Positions 1-9,300 of a DNA stretch of 64,000 nt are shown here, in pieces; positions within the stretch are counted from its first letter, which is position 1, and each line of letters begins with the position of its first letter. The notes below the pieces were generated by a model that had not been told where the DNA came from, ran no database searches, and was given only the letters and a program-made list of their open reading frames with translations. The position numbers and the translations under genes are program-made. Origin of the DNA: Dyadobacter sp. 3J3 (lineage in GTDB: Bacteria; Bacteroidota; Bacteroidia; Cytophagales; Spirosomataceae); NCBI RefSeq assembly GCF_009801115.1, contig NZ_VTOL01000001.1, positions 1 through 64,000 on the forward strand. Direction: 5' to 3'.

Positions 1-186
1 CGCTCTGTTATTGAAACAATTAACGATGAATTAAAGAATATGTGCCAAGTTGAGCATTCAAGGCATAGATCATTTGGCAACTTTATAACCAACCTGATAT
101 CAGGGTTGATTGCTTATTGTTTCTTTCCCAAAAAGCCTGCCATCAAATTTGAAACAAGTAATACAAATCAAATTACTCTATTTTAA
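1..186 (+). CDS. IS982-family transposase, C-terminal part (runs in from the left edge)
   Basis: An open frame enters from base 1 and stops with TAA at 184-186. The 61 visible residues start RSVIETINDELKN and include EHSRHRS, followed by a hydrophobic LISGLIAYCFFPKKP tail. This is the conserved end of IS982-type DDE transposases, where the E of IETIN is taken as the last catalytic acidic residue (family knowledge). The start lies outside the window, so intactness cannot be judged. It sits directly against the istB end of an IS21 element, which suggests one insertion sequence landed inside another. Confidence 0.82.
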   Translation, partial: RSVIETINDELKNMCQVEHSRHRSFGNFITNLISGLIAYCFFPKKPAIKFETSNTNQITLF

Positions 187-200
187 AATCGAACTCAGGT
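187..200. repeat. Candidate terminal inverted repeat of the IS982 element
   Basis: The 14 bases right after the transposase stop read AATCGAACTCAGGT. IS982 elements end a few bases past the transposase gene in a short inverted repeat, and this stretch is where it should be. The partner repeat lies outside the window, so this is a positional inference. Confidence 0.4.
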
Positions 201-223
201 TAGTAGCGTTACAAAATTAAAAA

Positions 224-970
224 CTAAACTTGGTTTTGTTGCATATTCATTCGAACTCTCATCGACTGCCCCTTCAATTCTATACGATTGGCATGCTGTA
301 AGATTCGATCCATTATGGCGTCACCCAGCGTTGACTCCGCCAAGTAATCATACCATTTGTTGATTGGTAACTGCGAAGTAATAATGGTCGCAGATTTAGC
401 GTGCCTGTCTTCTATGATCTGCATGATGGCCATTTTAGCATGATTATCCAAAGGTTGCAATCCCCAGTCATCCAGGATCAGTAAATGCATCCTTTCAAGC
501 TTGGCTAATTCCTTGGCATATGAACCATCGGCCTTCGCAAGATGAAGTTTTTGCAATAGTTTGGGTAAAGAAAAATAGGCCACCCGTAGGCCCATTTGGC
601 AGGCCTGGTACCCTAATGCCGTGGCGATAAAACTTTTTCCACAGCCCGTAGCGCCCGTTATCAGGACATTTTCACTTCGGGTAATAAAACTTGTATCAGC
701 CAGGCGGAGCATCAGATTTTTATCCAGATTTCTTTCAGATTGGTATTCAATCTCTTCCACGGCAGATTGGTACCTGAACTTGGCTTGCTTGATGGCGGTT
801 TGCATCTTTCGATGTTGCCTGTGCTCCTGTTCGGCGTGGATTAGATGCGCGACCAATTGATCACTGGTGAGCTGTTTGTCGGCCGGTAAGCTGATGATCG
901 TTTCAAAAGCCTGAGCCATCCCGGAAAGGGATAATTGACGCATCTGGTCAAGGGTTGCCTGGTTGTTCAT
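224..970 (-). CDS. istB: IS21-family helper ATPase IstB
   Basis: A 248-residue AAA+ ATPase that, in IS21 elements, helps the IstA transposase select and assemble on target DNA. The Walker A motif GATGCGKS lies near residues 105-112 and a Walker B-like LLILDDWG near 160. The N-terminal part is the helical DnaC-like IstB region. Length is normal for the family and the frame is intact. It follows istA on the same strand with about 70 bases between them. Confidence 0.93.
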   Translation of the reverse strand: MNNQATLDQMRQLSLSGMAQAFETIISLPADKQLTSDQLVAHLIHAEQEHRQHRKMQTAIKQAKFRYQSAVEEIEYQSERNLDKNLMLRLADTSFITRSENVLITGATGCGKSFIATALGYQACQMGLRVAYFSLPKLLQKLHLAKADGSYAKELAKLERMHLLILDDWGLQPLDNHAKMAIMQIIEDRHAKSATIITSQLPINKWYDYLAESTLGDAIMDRILQHANRIELKGQSMRVRMNMQQNQV

Positions 971-1043
971 TTTTTTATTCGTTTGATTATTAATTATTTA
1001 TACGGATTAATACTGAGTAATCATTTATTTTTTATTTGGCTGT

Positions 1044-2632
1044 TTACTGGTAAGATTCAGCCCCTCTAATATTATCATGAAGCGGAATAATGGGACGCGG
1101 GGCTCCATCCGGATCAGTAACAGTGATTTCTTCATCTATTAACTGAATACGATCCAGTTCACGGTCCAGAATGGATTTGATCAGCGTTACCGAGATATGT
1201 TTATAGTATAAAGCTCTTTCGCAAGCATCTTCCAGTCGCTGAGCGGTGTAACGTTTAGCAAGGCTCAACACGCCAACACAGGAACGATAAGCCTGTTCCG
1301 GGTAAATCCTGAGTCGTAGGATCTCATCAATAGCCAGGCGGGTATTAGGTCCAATTTTATCTGCCTGCTCTTCAAAAAAGATCGGCGACCAGCTATTGAT
1401 CCATTGATGGCTGGGATGTAAATGTTCTTTTAAAGCGGCCGCCGCGCGGTGGTATAACGGCCTTTGGTAATCAGTCTTTCGTGACATGCAACCCGTTGAT
1501 GGTTATGGTAGATCTCGACAGATTCATGTGTATAAATCAATTTTACTTGCTTGCCGGTCAACCGGTATGGGACAGAATAATAATGTTTATCTTCCTTCAG
1601 CGTAGCATGTCCGTTGGGGTGGACTTTGGATAAAGAGAACTTTTTTAGTTGATAATGCTGTGAAGGCAGCGGCATTAAAGCACCTTGTTCAAGCTCAATA
1701 AACCGCTCACGGCGCGAACTTTCTTTTCCCTTTTGTTGAGCATCATTATGAATCTCCAACAGATCTCGAACGGCAGCATTGATTTCTTCAAGGGAATGGA
1801 AAATACGGTTACGTAACGGCGCATAAATACGTCCATACAGAATATTGACTGCATTCTCCGCCAAGGCCTTATCTTTTGGTTTTCGGCTGCGGGCGGGAAA
1901 AATACAAGTACCGTAATGAGAGGCAAAATCAGCAAGGGTTTGGTTAATCTCAGGTTCGTAACGATCTGCTTTGGTGACGGCTGCTTTTAGATTATCCGGG
2001 ACAATAGCTTGGGGAACACCACCGTAATACGCAAGTGCATTACTCAGGGCCAGGATAAAATCCTCTTTTCGCTGACTCGATACACATTGAGCGTAGGTAA
2101 ACTGAGAACAAGGCAGTATGGCCACAAAAAACTCCACTGGTATCAGCTGGCCTGTTTCGATGTCAGTCAGATAAAGTTTATCACCTGCAAAATCTACAAA
2201 GAGTTTATCGCCGGCCTTGTGTTCAAGATGCATCGTAACTTTTTGGGAAGCCTGCCACAGGCGGAAGTGGTGGCAGAAGTGACGATACCCAAGCCCTGCC
2301 GGGTGCTTTAAGCAATATTCTGTCCACAATGTCATCCGGCTTACACCTACCCGGGCAAGTTCCTTAGGGTAGTCAGGAAACAGAGCATAAAGTACACGGT
2401 GAGATGCCGGAACTTCTATTGATGGCGGATTAAGCAACTGATTCAGTTGCTCTTCTGTCCAGGATGAAAAGCTTGACAGGTCTGAATTGTGGCTCGATAA
2501 CTGTTTCAGGTAGCTATCAAGTGTATTGCGGGAGATCCCCAGGATCCTGGCAATAAAGCGGTTGCTCTTTTTAGAAGCCCGCAGTTCAATGATACGTTTG
2601 ACTTGGAACATTTGGATTCGCTGGTTGGCCAT
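1044..2632 (-). pseudogene. istA: IS21-family transposase IstA, split by a frameshift
   Basis: The first frame (2632 down to 1430, 400 aa) has an N-terminal helix-turn-helix and a DDE catalytic core: D in LFVDFAGDK, D in VPDNLKAAV and E in KALAENAVN. It stops just after KGRYTT. The missing C-terminal part, including KEHLHPSHQW and PEQAYRSCVGVLSLAKRY, continues in the -1 frame (1487 down to 1044). Joined, they give a protein of normal IstA length. The break lies at a GC-rich tract (1435-1449) unlike the sequence around it, which looks like a small insertion or an indel in a GC run. No canonical slippery heptamer is in the right phase, so I favour mutation over programmed frameshifting. Confidence 0.82.
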
Positions 2633-2716
2633 CGTTTATCTGGCAACGACCGCTATGTTTCAGGTCAGTACCACACAAACTTCAGCAATTACAGCTACCC
2701 AATCACACCTCTCAAA

Positions 2717-2788
2717 AGTGGCTCAGTTTGTTCCTCCGGGAGTGGCTCAGTTTACTCCTCCGAGGGTGGCTCAATTTGCGCCTCTTTT
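2717..2788. repeat. Three tandem 24-base terminal repeats of the IS21 element
   Basis: Three successive units (2717-2740, 2741-2764, 2765-2788) share the core GTGGCTCARTTT followed by a pyrimidine-rich TCCTCC-like stretch, with an exact 24-base period. IS21 elements carry multiple terminal repeats of this kind as transposase binding sites (family knowledge). They lie upstream of istA, where one end of the element is expected. Confidence 0.75.
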
Positions 2789-3135
2789 CTCAATTTCGTA
2801 AGAAATGAATGAACAGCTACTTCTAAAAAATCCGGTAAATCATCAGGCCAATTAATGTCAAGAATATGTTGAACCGAGCTTGATTCAGCGATAAAAACAG
2901 CTTTTTGAGAATCAAAGGAAAGATAGCCCTGCTTGAAAAATCTTTCATCAAAAATCCCACTCGAATTCATGGACACAAAAGTAAGGGGTGTAACTTTCAG
3001 CGTATCTTTATCAACTCTTAACCACCTGTAAAGCGCGGATTTATCCGCATTTTGTCCCAAATCCATACGGCGGACTTCGAAAATAAACATTTTATTATTT
3101 TCAAAAAAGTAAAGACATTTCAAAGGTACCGGCAT
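2752..3135 (-). pseudogene. Unknown protein, 3' end replaced by the IS21 terminus
   Basis: A 127-codon frame whose last dozen or so codons lie in the IS21 terminal repeats, ending QIEPPSEE. The natural C-terminus was therefore cut off or displaced by the insertion. The host-encoded part (about residues 1-115) has no motif I recognise. It is mixed alpha/beta in appearance with a WPDDLPDFLE segment and no signal peptide or membrane segment. An internal start at 3090 (MFIFEV) is possible. It lies on the same strand as the S24 repressor at 3250-4062, with a gap of 114 bases. Confidence 0.5.
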
Positions 3136-3249
3136 ATTTCAAAGTAGTGTTTAAAGGGCAAATTAATTAAGATCACAGAAAAACGAAAAAAGCACGAAAG
3201 AACTCTTGATACAGAATCATTCCGACATCATGACAATAAGTATAATTAA

Positions 3250-4062
3250 TTACTGAACGGACTCCTTGATTTGATTCACTTGCTGCTGCAAATCTAAAAG
3301 CACCTTCATAATCTGGTCCTGATTTGTTGAACTATTGGGAAGCGCCTGACTATGAAAGCTGCGATATTTCCAGATTTCAATAATCTCCTCTGCTTCAACA
3401 CTGTAAGGTTCATACACAGGATTCAACGAGCGCAGAAGCACACTTGCATCCTGGTTAATAGTCACCTGCTTAAAAACAAAATCCTGTTCCCCTTTTAAAA
3501 TAACAATGCAGAGCGTACCGGGTTTCAGACTTTTCCAATCCTGTACGTACTCTGTTATCATATCACTTTTCTCGGGAATCGGAAGCATCGAGTCACCCAC
3601 GGTGGGAAACATACGGAATGTTCCTGATTTTGGTAGATTGGGCAAATTATACCGTGGCAGTTTTGCAAGGTATTCAGGATCACTGTAACCACTGCGGTAA
3701 CCCGCTTTGGCCTTTACAGGTACGTACTCAACATTTTCCTTGTTCTGCTCATTCAATGTGATGGCAAGAATCCGGATGTTGCTTCCTGTCATGTACACAT
3801 CATTTCCCGCTTCAAGCTCGCGAAGTTTGAGCTCAGAGAGTTTTGCCAGGTTCACCCGCAGCAGACTATCGACACTGATTTTAAAAAAATCCGAGTAGCG
3901 CAGGTAATCATCCGGCTGCGGTGCTTTAGTATGCCCGTTCTCCAGGGCATTAAGCTTCGAGCGCGTTAAAGACAGCTTTTCCGCCAATGATTCCTGGTTC
4001 ATTTTGCGCCTTTCCCTGAGGAACTTGATGTTGCTTCCGAAAAATATTTTTTGACTATTCAT
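3250..4062 (-). CDS. HTH (XRE)/S24 LexA-like autocleaving repressor
   Basis: Predicted repressor of the divergent imuA-imuB-dnaE2 operon. The N-terminal quarter is an XRE helix-turn-helix (LRERRKMNQESLAEKLSLTR). The C-terminal half is an S24/LexA-type peptidase fold, with a candidate Ala-Gly cleavage bond in KAKAGY (A120-G121), the serine in VGDSM (S158) and the lysine in FVFKQV (K198). I chose the ATG at 4062 over an upstream ATG at 4101. The latter would place the palindromic operator and the -7 box inside or at the edge of the coding sequence. The last 30 residues are a Gln-rich coiled-coil-like tail. In relatives, RecA-stimulated self-cleavage lifts repression; here that is inferred. Confidence 0.85.
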   Translation of the reverse strand: MNSQKIFFGSNIKFLRERRKMNQESLAEKLSLTRSKLNALENGHTKAPQPDDYLRYSDFFKISVDSLLRVNLAKLSELKLRELEAGNDVYMTGSNIRILAITLNEQNKENVEYVPVKAKAGYRSGYSDPEYLAKLPRYNLPNLPKSGTFRMFPTVGDSMLPIPEKSDMITEYVQDWKSLKPGTLCIVILKGEQDFVFKQVTINQDASVLLRSLNPVYEPYSVEAEEIIEIWKYRSFHSQALPNSSTNQDQIMKVLLDLQQQVNQIKESVQ

Positions 4063-4092
4063 TTTTAGTTTGTTATCATTACAATCATCACA

Positions 4093-4111
4093 TTGATACA
4101 AATCGTATCAA
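4093..4111. promoter_or_regulatory. Palindromic operator between the S24 repressor gene and imuA
   Basis: TTGATAC (4093-4099) and GTATCAA (4105-4111) form a perfect 7-base inverted repeat with a 5-base centre. It lies midway between the divergent starts at 4062 and 4134, where a repressor dimer could control both genes. A looser half-site (TTATCA near 4072) is nearby. That the S24 protein binds here is inferred from position. Confidence 0.65.
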
Positions 4112-4116
4112 ATGTA
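4109..4116 (-). promoter_or_regulatory. Bacteroidota -7 box for the S24 repressor gene
   Basis: On the minus strand this reads TACATTTG, an exact match to TAnnTTTG. A TTC close to the -33 TTG sits 20 bases upstream. It overlaps the right arm of the operator, so binding there would autorepress. It implies a leader of about 40 bases before the ATG at 4062. Confidence 0.5.
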
Positions 4117-4133
4117 AATTAAATATATCAGTT

Positions 4134-4874
4134 ATGAAACAGATAGCCTTTAAAAACGACATTTTTGACTCCCTGCAAAAGCAGATATTCTCTTTGCAGG
4201 GGTTCACCGCTCCTACCCAGGGCAAGCATGTCAATTTTGGGCTGGGACCCGTTGAGGAATGTTTCCCGAACCGGGTTTTTCCGACCGGGGCTGTTCATGA
4301 GCTCGTCAGCAGTTCCCCTACGGATGCTGCGGCCACCACCGGATTTATGGCCGGAGTGTTAGGGAAACTGATGCAGGGAGGTGGTTTGTCTCTTTGGATC
4401 AGTCAAAAAAGAACCCTTTTTCCACCGGCCCTGAAATTTTTCGGTATCGACCCCGACCGCGTTATTTTTATTGATGTAAAAAGTGAGAAGGATCTTCTTT
4501 GGATGACCGAAGAAGCCCTTAAATGCCAGGCGCTGTCTGCGGTTATCGCAGAAATTAAAGACCTGGATTTGACAGCCTCCCGGCGCCTTCAGCTTGCCGT
4601 AGAACATAGCCGGGTTACGGGGCTTCTTCACCGCATCAATCCAAGGACCCTTGGAAATACCGCCTGCTCAGCAAGATGGAAAATAACACCTGTTGCCAGT
4701 TTTTTGGAGCAGGACATGCCCGGGATGGGCTTCTTCCGCTGGGACGTGCAGCTTTTGAAAGTGCGCAACGGCCAGAGCGGGCAGTGGCAAATCCAGTGGA
4801 CATCGGGCACCTTTGATCAGGTAGAAAAACAGGCTCAATCGGTACTGGATAAGGATCTATTAAAAACCGGGTAA
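4134..4874 (+). CDS. imuA: ImuA-like RecA-related mutasome protein
   Basis: A 246-residue protein at the first position of an imuA-imuB-dnaE2 operon. ImuA proteins are RecA/SulA-like and support translesion synthesis by ImuB and DnaE2. The sequence has the family opening (LQ.QI..LQG followed by FGLGPVEECFPNRVFPTGAVHEL), a core with GFMAGVLGKLMQGGGLSLWI, and a conserved SARWKITP stretch near the C-terminus. No proper Walker A (GxxxxGKT) is seen, as expected for ImuA. It stops one base before imuB. Expression is probably controlled by the operator just upstream. Confidence 0.85.
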   Translation: MKQIAFKNDIFDSLQKQIFSLQGFTAPTQGKHVNFGLGPVEECFPNRVFPTGAVHELVSSSPTDAAATTGFMAGVLGKLMQGGGLSLWISQKRTLFPPALKFFGIDPDRVIFIDVKSEKDLLWMTEEALKCQALSAVIAEIKDLDLTASRRLQLAVEHSRVTGLLHRINPRTLGNTACSARWKITPVASFLEQDMPGMGFFRWDVQLLKVRNGQSGQWQIQWTSGTFDQVEKQAQSVLDKDLLKTG

Positions 4875-4875
4875 T

Positions 4876-6375
4876 ATGCACAGGCGCTATGTTTCAATCT
4901 GGTTTAGACATCTTCTCACCGACCGGTGGGTCATCCGTCATCCCCAGCAAAAGGATACAGCTTTCGTTCTGGCATCGCCGCAGCGTGGAAGAATGGTCAT
5001 TACAGCCTCTAGTGCCGATGCACAGAAGTTAGGGATTTTTACAGGCATGGTCCTGGCCGATGCCCGCGCTGTGCAGCCCGGTTTACAGGTGTTTGAAGAC
5101 CGCCCGGAACTGGCAGCAAAACTACTAAACGGACTGGCAGAATGGACTCTCCGGTATTCGCCGGTCGTGGCAGTAGACATGCCTGATAGTCTGATTGTTG
5201 ATATTACAGGCTGCGCGCATCTTTGGGGAAGCGAAAGGGCTTATTTGAAAGACATCACAAGCCGCCTGCGCGGTTCGGGTTATGACGTGCGGGCTGCCGC
5301 CGCAGATACGATCGGCACAGCCTGGGCCATTTGCCGGTATGGAAAAATCACGCCTGTGATTGAGCCCCACACCCAAAAACAGGCATTAGCCCCACTGCCG
5401 CCTTCCGCGCTCAGATTAGAACAGACCGTTCTTGACCGGATGAATAAGCTTGGATTCTACCAGATCGGAAGCTTTATAGACATGCCCCGCTCAGTACTTC
5501 GCCGCCGCTTCGGTCAGCAGCTATTAATCAGGATCGATCAGGCGCTTGGTGTGATGCAGGAAAATATCGATCCGGTCTGCCCGATCGAGCCTTACCAGGA
5601 GCGCCTGCCCTGTTTGGAGCCTATTCGAACAGCACCGGGCATTGAAATCGCCCTTAGAAAATTACTGGAAGCACTCTGCGCCCGGCTTGCCAAAGAAAAC
5701 AAAGGGCTAAGAAAAGCAGTTTTCAAAGGCTTTAAAATGGATGGTGGTCAGCAGATGATTGAAATCGGCACCAACAGTGCCTCTTGCAACACTGAGCACC
5801 TGTTTAAACTTTTCCAGCTTAAAATCTCAAACCTTCGCCCTGATCTGGGCTTTGAGCTTTTTATATTAGAAGCACCCGTGTGTGAGCAGCTTGATGCCCA
5901 GCAGGAAACGCTTTGGAATATTTCAGGATCTAGTGATCTGACCCAGATCTCAGAATTGCTTGACCGGCTTACCGGACGCGGCGGTATGGATATCGTTCAT
6001 CGGTATCTGCCCGATGAGCATTACTGGCCAGAGCGCTCGATTAAAGCTGCTGTTTCACTAGCCGACAAACCCCAGAGTCGCTGGAGAACCGACCGGCCAA
6101 GACCTGTGAGTCTGCTACCAACCCCTGAACTGATTCAGGTGGCCGCGCCCATTCCGGATTATCCGCCGATGCTTTTCCGCTATCAAGGGGAAGTTCATCA
6201 TATTAAAAAAGCAGACGGGCCTGAGCGTATTGAGCAGGAATGGTGGATTCAGGAAGGACTTCACCGTGATTACTACTGCGTGGAGGATCAAAGCGGTGCC
6301 CGCTTCTGGATCTTCCGACTGGGTCATTACGGTGAGCATAACCCGGATTGGTTTATACACGGATTTTTTTCATGA
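4876..6375 (+). CDS. imuB: ImuB, Y-family DNA polymerase-like mutasome scaffold
   Basis: A 499-residue protein with a Y-family polymerase fold, probably without polymerase activity. The motif that should carry the first catalytic acidic residues reads YVSIWFRHLLTDRW. The SIDE-like catalytic loop is replaced by VDMPDSLIVDITGCAHLWG. This loss is typical of ImuB, which bridges ImuA, DnaE2 and the sliding clamp. A Gln-Gln-x-x-Leu-Trp stretch near residue 341 is a candidate clamp-binding motif (inference). The start is one base after the imuA stop, showing tight translational coupling. dnaE2 begins 16 bases downstream. Confidence 0.9.
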   Translation: MHRRYVSIWFRHLLTDRWVIRHPQQKDTAFVLASPQRGRMVITASSADAQKLGIFTGMVLADARAVQPGLQVFEDRPELAAKLLNGLAEWTLRYSPVVAVDMPDSLIVDITGCAHLWGSERAYLKDITSRLRGSGYDVRAAAADTIGTAWAICRYGKITPVIEPHTQKQALAPLPPSALRLEQTVLDRMNKLGFYQIGSFIDMPRSVLRRRFGQQLLIRIDQALGVMQENIDPVCPIEPYQERLPCLEPIRTAPGIEIALRKLLEALCARLAKENKGLRKAVFKGFKMDGGQQMIEIGTNSASCNTEHLFKLFQLKISNLRPDLGFELFILEAPVCEQLDAQQETLWNISGSSDLTQISELLDRLTGRGGMDIVHRYLPDEHYWPERSIKAAVSLADKPQSRWRTDRPRPVSLLPTPELIQVAAPIPDYPPMLFRYQGEVHHIKKADGPERIEQEWWIQEGLHRDYYCVEDQSGARFWIFRLGHYGEHNPDWFIHGFFS

Positions 6376-6391
6376 TAAACACTTGGACGTT

Positions 6392-9300
6392 ATGGGCTAC
6401 ATTGAATTACAGGTAACCTCAAATTTCAGTTTTCTACGAGGCGGATCGCATCCTGAAGAGCTTGTCGAGCAGGCAGCCGAGCTTGGCTTTGAGGCTGTTG
6501 CCATCACCGATCACAACACGATGGCTGGTATCGTGCGCGCGCATGCGGCAGCCAAGCTTAAAAATATCAGGCTCATTGTAGGCTGCCGTCTCAATCTTTT
6601 AGACGGCCCAAGTCTTCTGGCTTACCCGGTCAATAAAGACGCCTACGCCAGACTTTGCGGTCTTCTCTCTCTGGGCAATCTTCGGACTGAAAAGGGAAAA
6701 TGTGACCTGTACAGGGCCGATGTATATGCGCACGCAGAAGGGATGCTTTTCATTGTGCTGCCGCCAAATAGTTTGAACGAACGTTTCGAGCTGGATCCTT
6801 CCTTTGAGCTGAATCTAATCCACTACAGCAAAGCGCTGGGTGAGAGTTTGTATCTCGGGACAAGCCGCTCTTATCTGGGCGATGACGCAAAAATACTTCA
6901 CCGTCTAAGCCAATTATCACAGCGGCTTGCTATTCCTATGGTCGCCACCAATGATGTCTATTACCATCACCCGGACCGGAGACAACTTCAGGATGTGATG
7001 AGTTGTATCCGGGAAAAATGCACGATCTATAACGCAAGGTTCCTACTGCACCAGAACGCGGAACGTCACTTGAAGACCAGCCAGGAAATGAAGCGGTTGT
7101 TTCGCCGTTATCCCGATGCAGTTGCCCGCACTCAGCAAATTGGCCATGCCTGCCAGTTTTCTTTGGACTCGTTAAAATACGAGTACCCGGTTGAAATTAC
7201 CAGTGAAGGAAGAAGCCCGATGCAGGAGCTTCTATATCTTACCTGGAAAGGGGCAAAAGAATTTTACGGAGAACAGATCCCTGAAAAGATTGTCGCCTCG
7301 ATCAACCATGAAATGAGCTTCATTAAAGAAATGGATTATGCCGCCTACTTTCTAACGGTATATGATATTGTCCGTTTTGCCCGAGAGCAAAAGATCCTTT
7401 GTCAGGGGCGTGGTTCGGCGGCCAACTCGACCGTCTGCTTTTGTCTGGGCATTACCTCGGTAGATCCGACCAAATTTGATCTTCTTTTTGAGCGTTTTAT
7501 TTCCTCGGCCCGAAATGAGCCGCCGGATATTGATGTGGATTTTGAGCACGAAAGACGCGAGGAGGTCATCCAGTATATTTACAGTAAGTACGGCCGTGAC
7601 CGCTCAGCCATTGTGGCGACTGTTACACAGCTGCACCAGAAAGGTGCAATCCGCGATGTGGCCAAAGCGATGGGCATGTCGGTTGATGCCATCAACCGGC
7701 TATCGGGCTCGATCTGGGAGTTCACCGATGAGTGGTTCGATGGAAAAAAGATCAGCGAGCACGGGTTTAACCCGGATGATCCGCATTTAAGAAAAGTGCT
7801 GGATCTGACTGCCCAGTTCATGGGGTTCCCACGGCAGCTTGGCCAGCATACGGGCGGCTTTGTAATCACGCAGGGAAAGATCACGGATCTTTGCCCGATC
7901 ATTAATGCGCGCATGCCCGACCGAACCAACATTGAATGGAACAAGGATGATATTGATGCGCTGGGCTTTTTAAAAATTGATGTGCTTGCCCTGGGTATGC
8001 TGACCTGCATCCGCAAGGCCTTTGATCTGGCAAAAAAACATTATGATCTGGATCTGACTCTAGCCAATATCCCTCAGGATGATTCAGTAGTCTATGACAT
8101 GATCAGCCATGCCGACACGGTCGGGGTATTTCAAATCGAAAGCCGCGCGCAGCAGTCGATGCTGCCCAGACTACGGCCCAAATGTTTTTATGATCTGGTC
8201 ATTGAAGTGGCAATCGTTCGCCCCGGACCCATCCAGGGAGATATGGTGCACCCGTATCTTCGCCGCCGAAACGGCGAGGAAGCCATCGAGTACCCCTCCA
8301 AAGAGCTGGAAGATATCTTGGGAAGAACCCTGGGCGTGCCGCTTTTTCAGGAGCAGGCTATGAAAATCGCCATCGTGGCCGCAGGCTTTACGCCGGCAGA
8401 AGCAGACGGGCTGCGCCGCAGCATGGCGACCTTCAAAGCCAAAGGACTTGTGGCGCAGTATGAGAAAAAGCTGATGGATGGAATGACTAAAAAAGGGTAT
8501 AGTCCAGAGTACGCACGGCGCATATTCAAGCAGCTTGAAGGCTTTGGAAGCTACGGATTTCCAGAAAGCCACGCGGCCAGTTTTGCTCTGCTGGTTTATG
8601 TATCGAGCTGGATTAAATGCTACTACCCCGAAATCTTTGCAGCAGCGCTCCTAAACAGCATGCCGATGGGGTTTTACCAGCCTGCCCAGATTGTGATTGA
8701 TGCCCAAAAACACGCGGTTCAAATCAGGCCTGTGGATGTTAACTTATCCCAGTGGGATAATATTCTCGAAGAAAAATCCGGGAAATACTACGCTCTTCGT
8801 CTTGGTTTTCGCCAGATCAGAGGCCTTCGGGAAGATGAGGTTTGGACGCTGCTTGCCTGCCGGAGCAAGCCCTATCAATCCATTCACCAGATCAGAGATG
8901 CAGGTGTTGCGCAGGCTACGCTTGAAAAACTTGCCGATGCGGATGCTTTCCGCTCGATGGGCATGGACCGAAGAAAAGCGATGTGGGAGGCATCTGCATT
9001 AGCAGACAGACCCGTTGGACTTTTTGAAGGGCAAAAATCGCAAAGCGAATTTGAGCCGGCCGTGCAGCTTCCACAGATGAGCGCCTCAGAGCACGTAGTG
9101 CAGGACTACGCCTCTACCTCTCTTTCTTTAAAAGCGCACCCGGTAAGCTTTGTACGCGAAAGACTGTCAGCGGAGCGTGCCGTCGCTACCGGGAACCTAC
9201 CGCATTACAATGACGGGATGATTATCCGGGTAGCAGGACTCGTGCTCGTCCGGCAGCGGCCGGGCACGGCCGGTGGGGTCTGTTTTATAACCATTGAAGA

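Larger units (their letters stand above)
201..2788 (-). mobile_element. IS21-family insertion sequence (istA frameshifted, istB intact)
   Basis: The element carries istA and istB in the usual order on the minus strand. Its upstream end (2717-2788) shows the multiple short terminal repeats typical of IS21 elements. The opposite terminal repeats are not seen between istB and the IS982 element, so they have been lost or lie beyond the left edge, displaced by the IS982 insertion. The outer boundary near 2788 is approximate. With a broken istA the copy is probably not self-mobile unless frameshifting restores the protein. Confidence 0.75.

Noticed and set aside
1430-1487. Programmed -1 frameshifting in istA
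   Set aside because: No X-XXY-YYZ heptamer in the correct phase at the junction and the extra codons are GC-rich and unlike the family. Indel preferred, though not excluded.
2717-2788. Repeats at the IS21 end considered as a CRISPR array
   Set aside because: Units are 24 bases back to back without spacers, lie at the terminus of an insertion sequence, and no cas gene is present.
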